Positions 12,724-25,272 of a DNA stretch of 64,000 nt are shown here, one piece after another. Position 1 is the stretch's first letter, and each line of letters opens with the position of its first letter. A program made the translations under genes and the position numbers. The DNA comes from Osmia lignaria lignaria (Eukaryota; Arthropoda; Insecta; Hymenoptera; Megachilidae), in contig NW_027478169.1 of assembly GCF_051020975.1 (NCBI RefSeq), positions 10,044,001 to 10,108,000 on the forward strand, read 5' to 3'. The notes beneath the pieces are model-generated. The model did not search any database and was not told where the DNA came from. It worked only from the letters and a program-made list of their open reading frames with translations.

Positions 12724-15299
12724 TCAGAAGCGTAGTTTTCGAGATATATCGAGATATTTAAAAGTTCCGAAGCCGCACCAACATAATAGAGATACAGAAA
12801 CACCGTGGCCCTTTTCTTTGAGATAACTCTGCACTAGTGCGAGCCGCAAATGCCACTTCCAGCTTAGCTGTGCAGAAGAAGAACAACAAGAAGAAGAAAT
12901 ATCTCGAAATATGTCCGTCATGCCCCTTCCCTTGAGATAAATCTGCAAATATCTCGGAAACGAAGCGAGCTATGGCAAAATGATAAGAGACCGTTTTTGT
13001 AGAGAATTAAGTTTCCTACTTTTTATGTTCTATGATATTTTTTGATCAGATGCGTAGTTCTCGAGATATATCAAGATATTTAAAAGTTCCGAAGCCGCAC
13101 CAACATAATAGAGATACAGAAACACCGTGGCCCCCTTCTTTGAGATAACTCTGCACTATTGCGAGCTGCAAATGCCACTTCCAGCTTAGCTGTGCAGAAG
13201 AAGAACAACAAGAAGAAGAAATATCTCGAAATATGTCCGTCAGGCCCCTTCCCTTGAGATATATCTGCAAATATCTCGGAAACGAAGCGAGCTATGGCAA
13301 AATGTTAAGAGACCTTTTTTGTAGAGAATTATGTTTCCTACAATTTATGTTCTATGATATTTTTTGATCAGAAGCGTAGTTTTCGAGATATATCGAGATA
13401 TTTAAAAGTTCCGAAGCCGCACCAACATAATAGAGATACAGAAACACCGTGGCCCCTTTCTTTGAGATAACTCTGCACTATTGCGAGCTGTAAATGCCAC
13501 TTCCAGCTTAGCTGTGCAGAAGAAGAACAACAAGAAGAAGACATATCTCGAAATATGTCCGTCAGGCCCCTTCCCTTGAGATATATCTGCAAATATCTCG
13601 GAAACGAAGCGAGCTATGGCAAAATGTTAAGAGACCTTTTTTGTAGAGAATCATGTTTCCTACAATTTATGTTCTATGATATTTTTTGATCAGAAGCGTA
13701 GTTTTCGAGATATATCGAGATATTTAAAAGTTCCAAAGCCGCACCAACATAATAGAGATACAGAAACACCGTGGCCCCTTTCTTTGAGATAACTCTGCAC
13801 TATTGCGAGCTGCAAATGCCACTTCCAGCTTAGCTGTGCAGAGGAAGAACAACAAGAAGAAGAAATATCTCGAAATATGTCCGTCAGGCCAGTTCCTTTG
13901 AGCTGAATCTGCAAATATCTCGGAAACGAAGCGAGCTATGGCAAAATGTTAAGAGACCTTTTTTGTAGAGAATTATGTTTCCTATAATTTATGTTCTATG
14001 ATATTTTTTGATCAGAAGCGTAGTTTTCGAGATATATCGAGATATTTAAAAGTTCCGAAGCCGCACCAACATAATAGAGATACAGAAACACCGTGGCCCT
14101 TTTCTTTGAGATAACTCTGCACTAGTGCGAGCCGCAAATGCCACTTCCAGCTTAGCTGTGCAGAAGAAGAACAACAAGAAGAAGAAATATCTCGAAATAT
14201 GTCCGTCATGCCCCTTCCCTTGAGATAAATCTGCAAATATCTCGGAAACGAAGCGAGCTATGGCAAAATGATAAGAGACCGTTTTTGTAGAGAATTAAGT
14301 TTCCTACTTTTTATGTTCTATGATATTTTTTGATCAGATGCGTAGTTCTCGAGATATATCAAGATATTTAAAAGTTCCGAAGCCGCACCAACATAATAGA
14401 GATACAGAAACACCGTGGCCCCCTTCTTTGAGATAACTCTGCACTATTGCGAGCTGCAAATGCCACTTCCAGCTTAGCTGTGCAGAAGAAGAACAACAAG
14501 AAGAAGAAATATCTCGAAATATGTCCGTCAGGCCCCTTCCCTTGAGATATATCTGCAAATATCTCGGAAACGAAGCGAGCTATGGCAAAATGTTAAGAGA
14601 CCTTTTTTGTAGAGAATTATGTTTCCTACAATTTATGTTCTATGATATTTTTTGATCAGAAGCGTAGTTTTCGAGATATATCGAGATATTTAAAAGTTCC
14701 GAAGCCGCACCAACATAATAGAGATACAGAAACACCGTGGCCCCTTTCTTTGAGATAACTCTGCACTATTGCGAGCTGTAAATGCCACTTCCAGCTTAGC
14801 TGTGCAGAAGAAGAACAACAAGAAGAAGACATATCTCGAAATATGTCCGTCAGGCCCCTTCCCTTGAGATATATCTGCAAATATCTCGGAAACGAAGCGA
14901 GCTATGGCAAAATGTTAAGAGACCTTTTTTGTAGAGAATCATGTTTCCTACAATTTATGTTCTATGATATTTTTTGATCAGAAGCGTAGTTTTCGAGATA
15001 TATCGAGATATTTAAAAGTTCCAAAGCCGCACCAACATAATAGAGATACAGAAACACCGTGGCCCCTTTCTTTGAGATAACTCTGCACTATTGCGAGCTG
15101 CAAATGCCACTTCCAGCTTAGCTGTGCAGAGGAAGAACAACAAGAAGAAGAAATATCTCGAAATATGTCCGTCAGGCCAGTTCCTTTGAGCTGAATCTGC
15201 AAATATCTCGGAAACGAAGCGAGCTATGGCAAAATGTTAAGAGACGTTTTTTGTAGAGAATTATGTTTCCTACTTTTTATGTTCTATGATATTTTTTGA
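12724..15299. repeat. Tandem pair of a 4-monomer block (12724-14011 and 14012-15299)
   Basis: The four-unit order is GTCATGCCCC; GTGGCCCCC preceded by AATGATAAGAGACCG; GAAGACATATC; and GTTCCAAAGCC with the CAGTTCCTTTGAGCTG block preceded by GAGAATCATG. It repeats at an exact 1288-bp offset. Rare shared changes such as CCTATAATTTATG (upstream of both copies) and GAGAATCATGTTT make a recent duplication clear. Confidence 0.9.
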
Positions 15300-16262
15300 T
15301 TAGATGCGTAGTTCTCGAGATATATCAAGATATTTAAAAGTTCCGAAGCCGCACCAACATAATAGAGATACAGAAACACCGTGGCCCCTTTCTTTCAGAT
15401 AACTATGCACTATTGCGAGCTGCAAATGCCACTTCCAGCTTAGCTGTGCAGAAGAACAACAAGAAGAAGAAATATCTCGAAATATGTCCGTCAGGCCCCT
15501 TCCCTTGAGATAAATCTGCAAATATCTCGGAAACGAAGAGAGCTATGGCAAAATGTTAAGAGACCTTTTTTGTAGAGAATTAAGTTTCCTACAATTTATG
15601 TTCTATGATATTTTTTGATCAGAAGCGTAGTTTTCGAGATATATCGAGATATTTAAAAGTTCCGAAGCCGCACCAACATAATAGAGATACAGAAACACCG
15701 TGGCCCCTTTCGTTGAGATAACTCTGCACTAGTGCGAGCCGCAAATGCCACTTCCAGCTTAGCTGTGCAGAAGAAGAACAACAAGAAGAAGAAATATCTC
15801 GAAATATGTCCGTCAGGCCCCTTCCCTTGAGATAAATCTGCAAATATCTCGGAAACGAAGCGAGCTATGGCAAAATGTTAAGAGACCTTTTTTGTAGAGA
15901 ATTAAGTTTCCTACTTATTATGTTCTATGTTATTTTTTGATCAGATGCGTAGTTCTCGAGATATATCAAGATATTTAAAAGTTCCGAAGCCGCACCAACA
16001 GAATAGAGATACAGAAACACCGTGGCTCCTTTCTTTGAGATAACTCTGCACTATTGCGAGCTGGAAATGCCACTTCCAGTTTAGCTGTGCAGAAGAAGAA
16101 CAACAAGAAGAAGAAATATCTCGAAATATGTCCGCTGGGCCCCTTCCCTTGAGATAAACCTGCAAATATCTCGGAAACGAAGCGAGCTATGGCAAAATGT
16201 TAAGAGACCTTTTTTGTAGAGAATTATGTTTCCTACTTTTTATGTTCTATGATATTTTTTGA
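14334..16262. repeat. 6-monomer block, dispersed copy 2 (copy 1 at 7575-9503)
   Basis: This is the second copy of the 7575-9503 marker series. It overlaps the second copy of the 12724 4-mer, so the two duplications are nested: the 6-mer was already formed, or was completed, when the 4-mer was doubled. Private differences from copy 1 include ACACCG against ACAGCG in the 319-bp unit. Confidence 0.85.
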
Positions 16263-18838
16263 TCAGACGCGTAGTTCTCGAGATATATCAAGATATTTAA
16301 AAGTTCCGAAGCCGCACCAACATAATAGAGATACAGAAACACCGTGGCCCCTTTCTTTGAGATAACTCTGCAGTATTGCGAGCTGTAAATGCCACTTCCA
16401 GCTTAGCTGTGCAGAAGAAGAACAACAAGAAGAAGAAATATCTCGAAATATGTCCGTCAGGCCCCTTCCCTTGAGATAAATCTGCAAATATCTCGGAAAC
16501 GAAGAGAGCTATGGCAAAATGTTAAGAGACCTTTTGTGTAGAGAATTAAGTTTCCTACTTTTTATGTTCTATGATATTTTTTGATCTGATGCGTAGTTCT
16601 CGAGATATATCAAGATATTTAAAAGTTCCGAAGCCGCACCAACATAATAGAGATACAGAAACACCGTGGCCCCTTTCTTTGAGATAACTCTGCACTATTG
16701 CGAGCTGTAAATGCCACTTCCAGCTTAGCTGTGCAGAAGAAGAACAACAAGAAGAAGAAATATCTCGAAATATGTCCGTCAGGCCCCTTCCCTTGAGATA
16801 TATCTGCAAATATCTCGGAAACGAAGCGAGCTATGGCAAAATGTTAAGAGACCTTTTTTGTAGAGAATTATGTTTCCTACAATTTATGTTCTATGATATT
16901 TTTTGATCAGATGCGTAGTTCTCGAGATATATCAAGATATTTAAAAGTTCCGAAGCCGCACCAACATAATAGAGATACAGAAACACCGTGGCCCCCTTCT
17001 TTGAGATAACTCTGCACTATTGCGAGCTGCAAATGCCACTTCCAGCTTAGCTGTGCAGAAGAAGAACAACAAGAAGAAGAAATATCTCGAAATATGTCCG
17101 TCAGGCCCCTTCCCTTGAGATATATCTGCAAATATCTCGGAAACGAAGCGAGCTATGGCAAAATGTTAAGAGACCTTTTTTGTAGAGAATTAAGTTTCCT
17201 ACTTTTTATGTTCTATGATATTTTTTGATCAGATGCGTAGTTCTCGAGATATATCAAGATATTTAAAAGTTCCGAAGCCGCACCAACATAATAGAGATAC
17301 AGAAACACCGTGGCCCCTTTCTTTGAGATATCTCTGCACTATTGCGAGCTGCACATGCCACTTCCAGCTTAGCTGTGCAGAGGAAGAACAACAAGAAGAA
17401 GAAATATCTCGAAATATGTCCGTCAGGCCAGTTCCTTTGAGCTGAATCTGCAAATATCTCGGAAACGAAGCGAGCTATGGCAAAATGTTAAGAGACGTTT
17501 TTTGTAGAGAATTATGTTTCCTACAATTTATGTTCTATGATATTTTTTGATCAGAAGCGTAGTTTTCGAGATATATCGAGATATTTAAAAGTTCCGAAGC
17601 CGCACCAACATAATAGGGATACAGAAACACCGTGGCCCCTTTCTTTGAGATAACTCTGCAGTATTGCGAGCTGTAAATGCCACTTCCAGCTCAGCTGTGC
17701 AGAAGAAGAACAACAAGAAGAAGAAACATCTCGAAATATGTCCGTCAGGCCCCTTCCCTTGAGATAAATCTGCAAATATCTCGGAAACGAAGAGAGCTAT
17801 GGCAAAATGTTAAGAGACCTTTTGTGTAGAGAATTAAGTTTCCTACTTTTTATGTTCTATGATATTTTTTGATCTGATGCGTAGTTCTCGAGATATATCA
17901 AGATATTTAAAAGTTCCGAAGCCGCACCAACATAATAGAGATACAGAAACACCGTGGCCCCTTTCTTTGAGATAACTCTGCACTATTGCGAGCTGTAAAT
18001 GCCACTTCCAGCTTAGCTGTGCAGAAGAAGAACAACAAGAAGAAGAAATATCTCGAAATATGTCCGTCAGGCCCCTTCCCTTGAGATATATCTGCAAGTA
18101 TCTCGGAAACGAAGCGAGCTATGGCAAAATGTTAAGAGACCTTTTTTGTAGAGAATTATGTTTCTTACAATTTATGTTCTATGATATTTTTTGATCAGAT
18201 GCGTAGTTCTCGAGATATATCAAGATATTTAAAAGTTCCGAAGCCGCACCAACATAATAGAGATACAGAAACACCGTGGCCCCCTTCTTTGAGATAACTC
18301 TGCACTATTGCGAGCTGCAAATGCCACTTCCAGCTTAGCTGTGCAGAAGAAGAACAACAAGAAGAAGAAATATCTCGAAATATGTCCGTCAGGCCCCTTC
18401 CCTTGAGATATATCTGCAAATATCTCGGAAACGAAGCGAGCTATGGCAAAATGTTAAGAGACCTTTTTTGTAGAGAATTATGTTTCCTACAATTTATGTT
18501 CTATGATATTTTTTGATCAGATGCGTAGTTCTCGAGATATATCAAGATATTTAAAAGTTCCGAAGCCGCACCAACATAATAGAGATACAGAAACACCGTG
18601 GCCCCCTTCTTTGAGATAACTCTGCACTATTGCGAGCTGCAAATGCCACTTCCAGCTTAGCTGTGCAGAAGAAGAACAACAAGAAGAAGAAATATCTCGA
18701 AATATGTCCGTCAGGCCCCTTCCCTTGAGATATATCTGCAAATATCTCGGAAACGAAGCGAGCTATGGCAAAATGTTAAGAGATCTTTTTTGTAGAGAAT
18801 TATGTTTCCTACAATTTATGTTCTATGATATTTTTTGA
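16263..18838. repeat. Tandem pair of a 4-monomer period (16263-17550 and 17551-18838)
   Basis: The first three units correspond at a 1288-bp offset: GCAGTATTGCGAGCTGTAA, CTTTTGTGTAGAG, GATCTGATGCG and GTGGCCCCC recur in order. The fourth units differ: 17229 carries the CAGTTCCTTTGAGCTG block, while 18517 is a near copy of its own neighbour at 18195. The fourth position was therefore replaced or converted after the duplication. Confidence 0.8.
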
Positions 18839-19804
18839 TCAGAAGCGTAGTTTTCGAGATATATCGAGATATTTAAAAGTTCCGAAGCCGCACCAACATA
18901 ATAGAGATACAGAAACACCGTGGCCCTTTTCTTTGAGATAACTCTGCACTAGTGCGAGCCGCAAATGCCACTTCCAGCTTAGCTGTGCAGAAGAAGAACA
19001 ACAAGAAAAAGAAATATCTCGAAATATGTCCGTCAGGCCCCTTCCCTTGAGGTATATCTGCAAATATCTCGGAAACGAAGCGAGCTATGGCAAAATGTTA
19101 AGAGACCTTTTTTGTAGAGAATTATGTTTCCTACAATTTATGTTCTATGATATTTTTTGATCAGAAGCGTAGTTTTCGAGATATATCGAGATATTTAAAA
19201 GTTCCGAAGCCGCACCAACATAATAGAGATACAGAAACACCGTGGCCCCTTTCTTTGAGATAACTCTGCACTATTGCGAGCTGTAAATGCCACTTCCAGC
19301 TTAGCTGTGCAGAAGAAGAACAACAAGAAGAAGACATATCTCGAAATATGTCCGTCAGGCCCCTTCCCTTGAGATATACCTGCAAATATCTCGGAAACGA
19401 AGCGAGCTATGGCAAAATGTTAAGAGACCTTTTTTGTAGAGAATTATGTTTCCTACAATTTATGTTCTATGATATTTTTTGATCAGAAGCGTAGTTTTCG
19501 AGATATATCGAGATATTTAAAAGTTCCAAAGCCGCACCAACATAATAGAGATACAGAAACACCGTGGCCCCTTTCTTTGAGATAACTCTGCACTATTGCG
19601 AGCTGCAAATGCCACTTCCAGCTTAGCTGTGCAGAGGAAGAACAACAAGAAGAAGAAATATCTCGAAATATGTCCGTCAGGCCAGTTCCTTTGAGCTGAA
19701 TCTGCAAAAATCTCGGAAACGAAGCGAGCTATGGCAAAATGTTAAGAGACGTTTTTTGTAGAGAATTATGTTTCCTACTTTTTATGTTCTATGATATTTT
19801 TTGA

Positions 19805-22800
19805 TTAGATGCGTAGTTCTCGAGATATATCAAGATATTTAAAAGTTCCGAAGCCGCACCAACATAATAGAGATACAGAAACACCGTGGCCCCTTTCTTT
19901 CAGATAACTATGCACTATTGCGAGCTGCAAATGCCACTTCCAGCTTAGCTGTGCAGAAGAACAACAAGAAGAAGAAATATCTCGAAATATGTCCGTCAGG
20001 CCCCTTCCCTTGAGATAAATCTGCAAATATCTCGGAAACGAAGAGAGCTATGGCAAAATGTTAAGAGACCTTTTTTGTAGAGAATTAAGTTTCCTACAAT
20101 TTATGTTCTATGATATTTTTTGATCAGAAGCGTAGTTTTCGAGATATATCGAGATATTTAAAAGTTCCGAAGCCGCACCAACATAATAGAGATACAGAAA
20201 CACCGTGGCCCCTTTCGTTGAGATAACTCTGCACTAGTGCGAGCCGCAAATGCCACTTCCAGCTTAGCTGTGCAGAAGAAGAACAACAAGAAGAAGAAAT
20301 ATCTCGAAATATGTCCGTCAGGCCCCTTCCCTTGAGATAAATCTGCAAATATCTCGGAAACGAAGCGAGCTATGGCAAAATGTTAAGAGACCTTTTTTCT
20401 AGAGAATTAAGTTTCCTACTTTTTATGTTCTATGATATTTTTTGATTAGATGCGTATTTCTCGAGATATATCAAGATATTTAAAAGTTCCGAAGCCGCAC
20501 CAACATAATAGAGATACAGAAACACCGTGGCCCCTTTCTTTCAGATAACTATGCACTATTGCGAGCTGCAAATGCCACTTCCAGCTTAGCTGTGCAGAAG
20601 AACAACAAGAAGAAGAAATATCTCGAAATATGTCCGTCAGGTCCCTTCCCTTGAGATAAATCTGCAAATATCTCGGAAACGAAGAGAGCTATGGCAAAAT
20701 GTTGAGAGACCTTTTTTGTAGAGAATTAAGTTTCCTACAATTTATGTTCTATGATATTTTTTGATCAGAAGCGTAGTTTTCGAGATATATCGAGATATTT
20801 AAAAGTTCCGAAGCCGCACCAACATAATAGAGATACAGAAACACCGTGGCCCCTTTCGTTGAGATAACTCTGCACTAGTGCGAGCCGCAAATGCCACTTC
20901 CAGCTTAGCTGTGCAGAAGAAGAACAACAAGAAGAAGAAATATCTCGAAATATGTCCGTCAGGCCCCTTCCCTTGAGATAAATCTGCAAATATCTCGGAA
21001 ACGAAGCGAGCTATGGCAAAATGTTAAGAGACCTTTTTTCTAGAGAATTAAGTTTCCTACTTTTTATGTTTTATAATATTTTTTCATCAGATGCGTAGTT
21101 CTCGAGATATATCAAGATATCTAAAAGTTCCGAAGCCGCACCAACATAATAGAGATACAGAAACACCGTGGCCCCTTTCTTTGAGATAACTCTGCACTAT
21201 TGCGAGCTGTAAATGCCACTTCCAGCTTAGCTGTGCAGAAGAAGAACAACAAGAAGAAGAAATATCTCGAAATATGTCCGTCAGGCCCCTTCCCTTGAGA
21301 TATATCTGCAAATATCTCGGAAACGAAGCGAGCTATGGCGAAATGTTAAGAGACCTTTTTTGTAGAGAATTATGTTTCCTACAATTTATGTTCTATGATA
21401 TTTTTTGATCAGAAGCGTAGTTTTCGAGATATATCGAGATATTTAAAAGTTCCGAAGCCGCACCAACATAATAGAGATACAGAAACACCGTGGCCCCTTT
21501 CGTTGAGATAACTCTGCACTAGTGCGAGCCGCAAATGCCACTTCCAGCTTAGCTGTGCAGAAGAAGAACAACAAGAAGAAGAAATATCTCGAAATATGTC
21601 CGTCAGGCCCCTTCCCTTGAGATAAATCTGCAAATATCTCGGAAACGAAGCAAGCTATGGCAAAATGTTAAGAGACCTTTTTTGTAGAGAATTAAGTTTC
21701 CTACTTTTTATGTTCTATGATATTTTTTGATCAGATGCGTAGTTCTAGAGATATATCAAGATATTTAAAAGTTCCGAAGCCGCACCAACATAATAGAGAT
21801 ACAGAAACACCGTGGCCCCTTTCTTTGAGATAACTCTGCACTATTGCGAGCTGCAAATGCCACTTCCAGCTTAGCTGTGCAGAAGAAGAACAACAAGAAG
21901 AAGAAATATCTCGAAATATGTCCGTCAGGCCAGTTCCTTTGAGCTGAATCTGCAAATATCTCGGAAACGAAGCGAGCTATGGCAAAATGTTAAGAGACGT
22001 TTTTTGTAGAGAATTATGTTTCCTACAATTCATGTTCTATGATATTTTTTGATCAGAAGCGTAGTTTTCGAGATATATCGAGATATTTAAAAGTTCCGAA
22101 GCCGCACCAACATAATAGGGATACAGAAACACCGTGGCCCCTTTCTTTGAGATAACTCTGCACTAGTGCGAGCCGCAAATGCCACTTCCAGCTTAGCTGT
22201 GCAGAAGAAGAACAACAAGAAGAAGAAATATCTCGAAATATGTCCGTCAGGCCCCTTCCCTTGAGATAAATCTGCAAATATCTCGGAAACGAAGCGAGCT
22301 ATGGCAAAATGTTAAGAGACCTTTTTTGTAGAGAATTAAGTTTCCTACTTTCTATGTTGTATGATATTTTTTGATCAGATGCGTAGTTCTCGAGATATAT
22401 CAAGATATTTAAAAGTTCCGAAGCCGCACCAACATAATAGAGATACAGAAACACCGTGGCCCCTTTCTTTGAGATAACTCTGCACTATTGCGAGCTGCAA
22501 ATGCCACTTCCAGCTTAGCTGTGCAGAGGAAGAACAACAAGAAGAAGAAATATCTCGAAATATGTCCGTCAGGCCAGTTCCTTTGAGCTGAATCTGCAAA
22601 TATCTCGGAAACGAAGCGAGCTATGGCAAAATGTTAAGAGACGTTTTTTATAGAGAATTATGTTTCCTACAATTTATGTTCTATGATATTTTTTGATCAG
22701 AAGCGTAGTTTTCGAGATATATCGAGATATTTAAAAGTTCCGAAGCCGCACCAACATAATAGGGATACAGAAACACCGTGGCCCCTTTCTTTGAGATAAC

Positions 22801-25272
22801 TCTGCACTAGTGCGAGCCGCAAATGTCACTTCCAGCTTAGCTGTGCAGAAGAAGAACAACAAGAAGAAGAAATATCTCGAAATATGTCCGTCAGGCCCCT
22901 TTCCTTGAGATAAATCTGCAAATATCTCGGAAACGAAGCGAGCTATGGCAAAATGTTAAGAGACCTTTTTTGTAGAGAATTAAGTTTCCTACTTTTTATG
23001 TTCCATGATATTTTTTGATCAGATGCGTAGTTCTCGAGATATATCAAGATATTTAAAAGTTCCGAAGCCGCACCAACATAATAGAGATACAGAAACACCG
23101 TGGCCCCTTTCTTTGAGATAACTCTGCACTATTGCGAGCTGTAAATGCCACTTCCAGCTTAGCTGTGCAGAGGAAGAACAACAAGAAGAAGAAATATCTC
23201 GAAATATGTCCGTCAGGCCAGTTCCTTTGAGCTGAATCTGCAAATATCTCGGATACGAAGCGAGCTATGGCAAAATGTTAAGAGACGTTTTTTGTAGAGA
23301 ATTATGTTTCCTACAATTCATGTTCTATGATATTTTTTGATCAGAAGCGTAGTTTTCGAGATATATCGAGATATTTAAAAGTTCCGAAGCCGCACCAACA
23401 TAATAGGGATACAGAAACACCGTGGCCCCTTTCTTTGAGATAACTCTGCACTAGTGCGAGCCGCAAATGCCACTTCCAGCTTTGCTGTGCAGAAGAAGAA
23501 CAACAAGAAGAAGAAATATCTCGAAATATGTCCGTCAGGCCCCTTCCCTTGAGATAAATCTGCAAATATCTCGGAAACGAAGCGAGCTACGGCAAAATGT
23601 TAAGAGACCTTTTTTGTAGAAAATTAGGTTTCCTACTTTTTATGTTCTAGGATATTTTTTGATCAGATGCGTAGTTCTCGAGATATATCAAGGTATTTAA
23701 AAGTTCCGAAGCCGCACCAACATAATAGAGATAAAGAAACACCGTGGCCCCTTTCTTTCAGATAGCTATGCACTATTGCGAGCTGCAAATGCCACTTCCA
23801 GCTTAGCTGTGCAGAAGAAGAACAACAAGAAGAAGAAATATCTCGAAATATGTCCGTCAGGCCCCTTACCTTGAGATAAATCTGCAAATATCTCGGAAAC
23901 GAAGCGAGCTATGGCAAAATGTTAAGAGACCTTTTTTGTAGAGAATTAAGTTTCCTACTTTTTATCTTCTATGATATTTTCTGATCAGATGCGTAGTTCT
24001 CGAGATATATCAAGATATTTAAAAGTTCCGAAGCCGCACCAACATAATAGAGATACAGAAACACCGTGGCCCCTCTCTTTGAGATAACTCTGCACTATTG
24101 CGAGCTGGAAATGCCACTTCCAATTTAGCTGTGCAGAGGAAGAACAACAAGAAGAAGAAATATCTCGAAATATGTCCATCAGGACCCTTCCCTTGAGATA
24201 AATCTGCAAATATCTCGGAAACGAAGCGAGCTATGGCAAAATGTTAAGAGACCTTTTTTGTAGAGAATTAAGTTTCCTACTTTTTATCTTCTATGATATT
24301 TTCTGATCAGATGCGTAGTTCTCGAGATATATCAAGATATTTAAAAGTTCCGAAGCCGCACCAACATAATAGAGATACAGAAACACCGTGGCCCCTCTCT
24401 TTGAGATAACTCTGCACTATTGCGAGCTGGAAATGCCACTTCCAGTTTAGCTGTGCAGAAGAAGAACAACAAGAAGAAGAAATATCTCGAAATATGTCCA
24501 TCAGGACCCTTCCCTTGAGATAAATCTGCAAATATCTCGGAAACGAAGCGAGCTATGGCAAAATGTTAAGAGACCTTTTTTGTAGAGAATTATGTTTCCT
24601 ACAATTTATGTTCTATGATATTTTTTGATCAGAAGCGTAGTTTTCGAGATATATCGAGATGTTTAAAAGTTCCGAAGCCGCACCAACATAATAGAGATAC
24701 AGAAACACTGTGGCCCCTTTCTTTCAGATAACTATGCACTATTGCGAGCTGTAAATGCCACTTCCAGCTTAGCTGTGCAGAAGAAGAACAACAAGAAGAA
24801 GAAATATCTCGAAATATGTCCGTCAGGCCCCTTCCCTTGAGATATATCTGCAAATATCTCGGAAACGAAGCGAGCTATGGCAAACTGTTAAGAGACCTTT
24901 TTTGTAGAGAATTATGTTTCCTACAATTTATGTTCTATGATATTTTTTGATCAGAAGCGTAGTTTTCGAGATATATCGAGATATTTAAAAGTTCCGAAGC
25001 CGCACCAACATAATAGAGATACAGAAACACCGTGGCCCCTTTCTTTGGGATAACTCTGCACTATTGCGAGCTGGAAATGCCACTTCCAGTTTAGCTGTGC
25101 AGAAGAAGAACAACAAGAAGAAGAAATATCTCGAAATATGTCCGTCAGGCCAGTTCCTTTGAGCTGAATCTGCAAAAATCTCGGAAACGAAGCGAGCTAT
25201 GGCAAAATGTTAAGAGACGTTTTTTGTAGAGAATTATGTTTCCTACTTTTTATGTTCTATGATATTTTTTGA
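19805..25272. repeat. 17-monomer segment, copy A of a 5.5-kb tandem duplication
   Basis: Seventeen successive variant units (5468 bp, two of them 319-bp units) recur in the same order in the adjacent segment starting at 25273. Shared rare markers include GCGTATTTCTCG, GTCAGGTCCC, GTTTTATAATATT, GTTCTAGAG, CTACAATTCATG, CAGCTTTGCTG, TATGTTCTAGGATA, two consecutive TATCTTCTATGATATTTTC units with GTCCATCAGGACCC, GATGTTTAAAAG and TTTGGGATAAC. Private changes are few (CAAGGTATTT at about 23690 in A only). A long accumulation of unit-specific variants was therefore doubled as one block. Mis-assembly is a possible alternative, but the private differences and the one-monomer length difference argue for two real copies. 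Confidence 0.9.
21087..21408. repeat. Chimeric monomer in copy A marking a one-monomer exchange
   Basis: The 5' part of this unit (GTTTTATAATATTTTTTCATC upstream, then GATATCTAAAAG) equals the copy-B unit at 26555. Its 3' part (GAGCTGTAAATG, GATATATCTG, ATGGCGAAATG) equals the next copy-B unit at 26877. Copy B has both units in full, so copy A looks like their fusion. The switch lies between about 21122 and 21209, because 21121 still carries the first parent's C and 21210 already carries the second parent's T. Confidence 0.85.

Noticed and set aside
17215..17445. Plus-strand short open frame in the satellite (also at 56158-56388 and 56575-56772)
   Set aside because: These arise from single private substitutions that remove a stop present in nearly all other monomers, and they overlap the repeat in an arbitrary frame.
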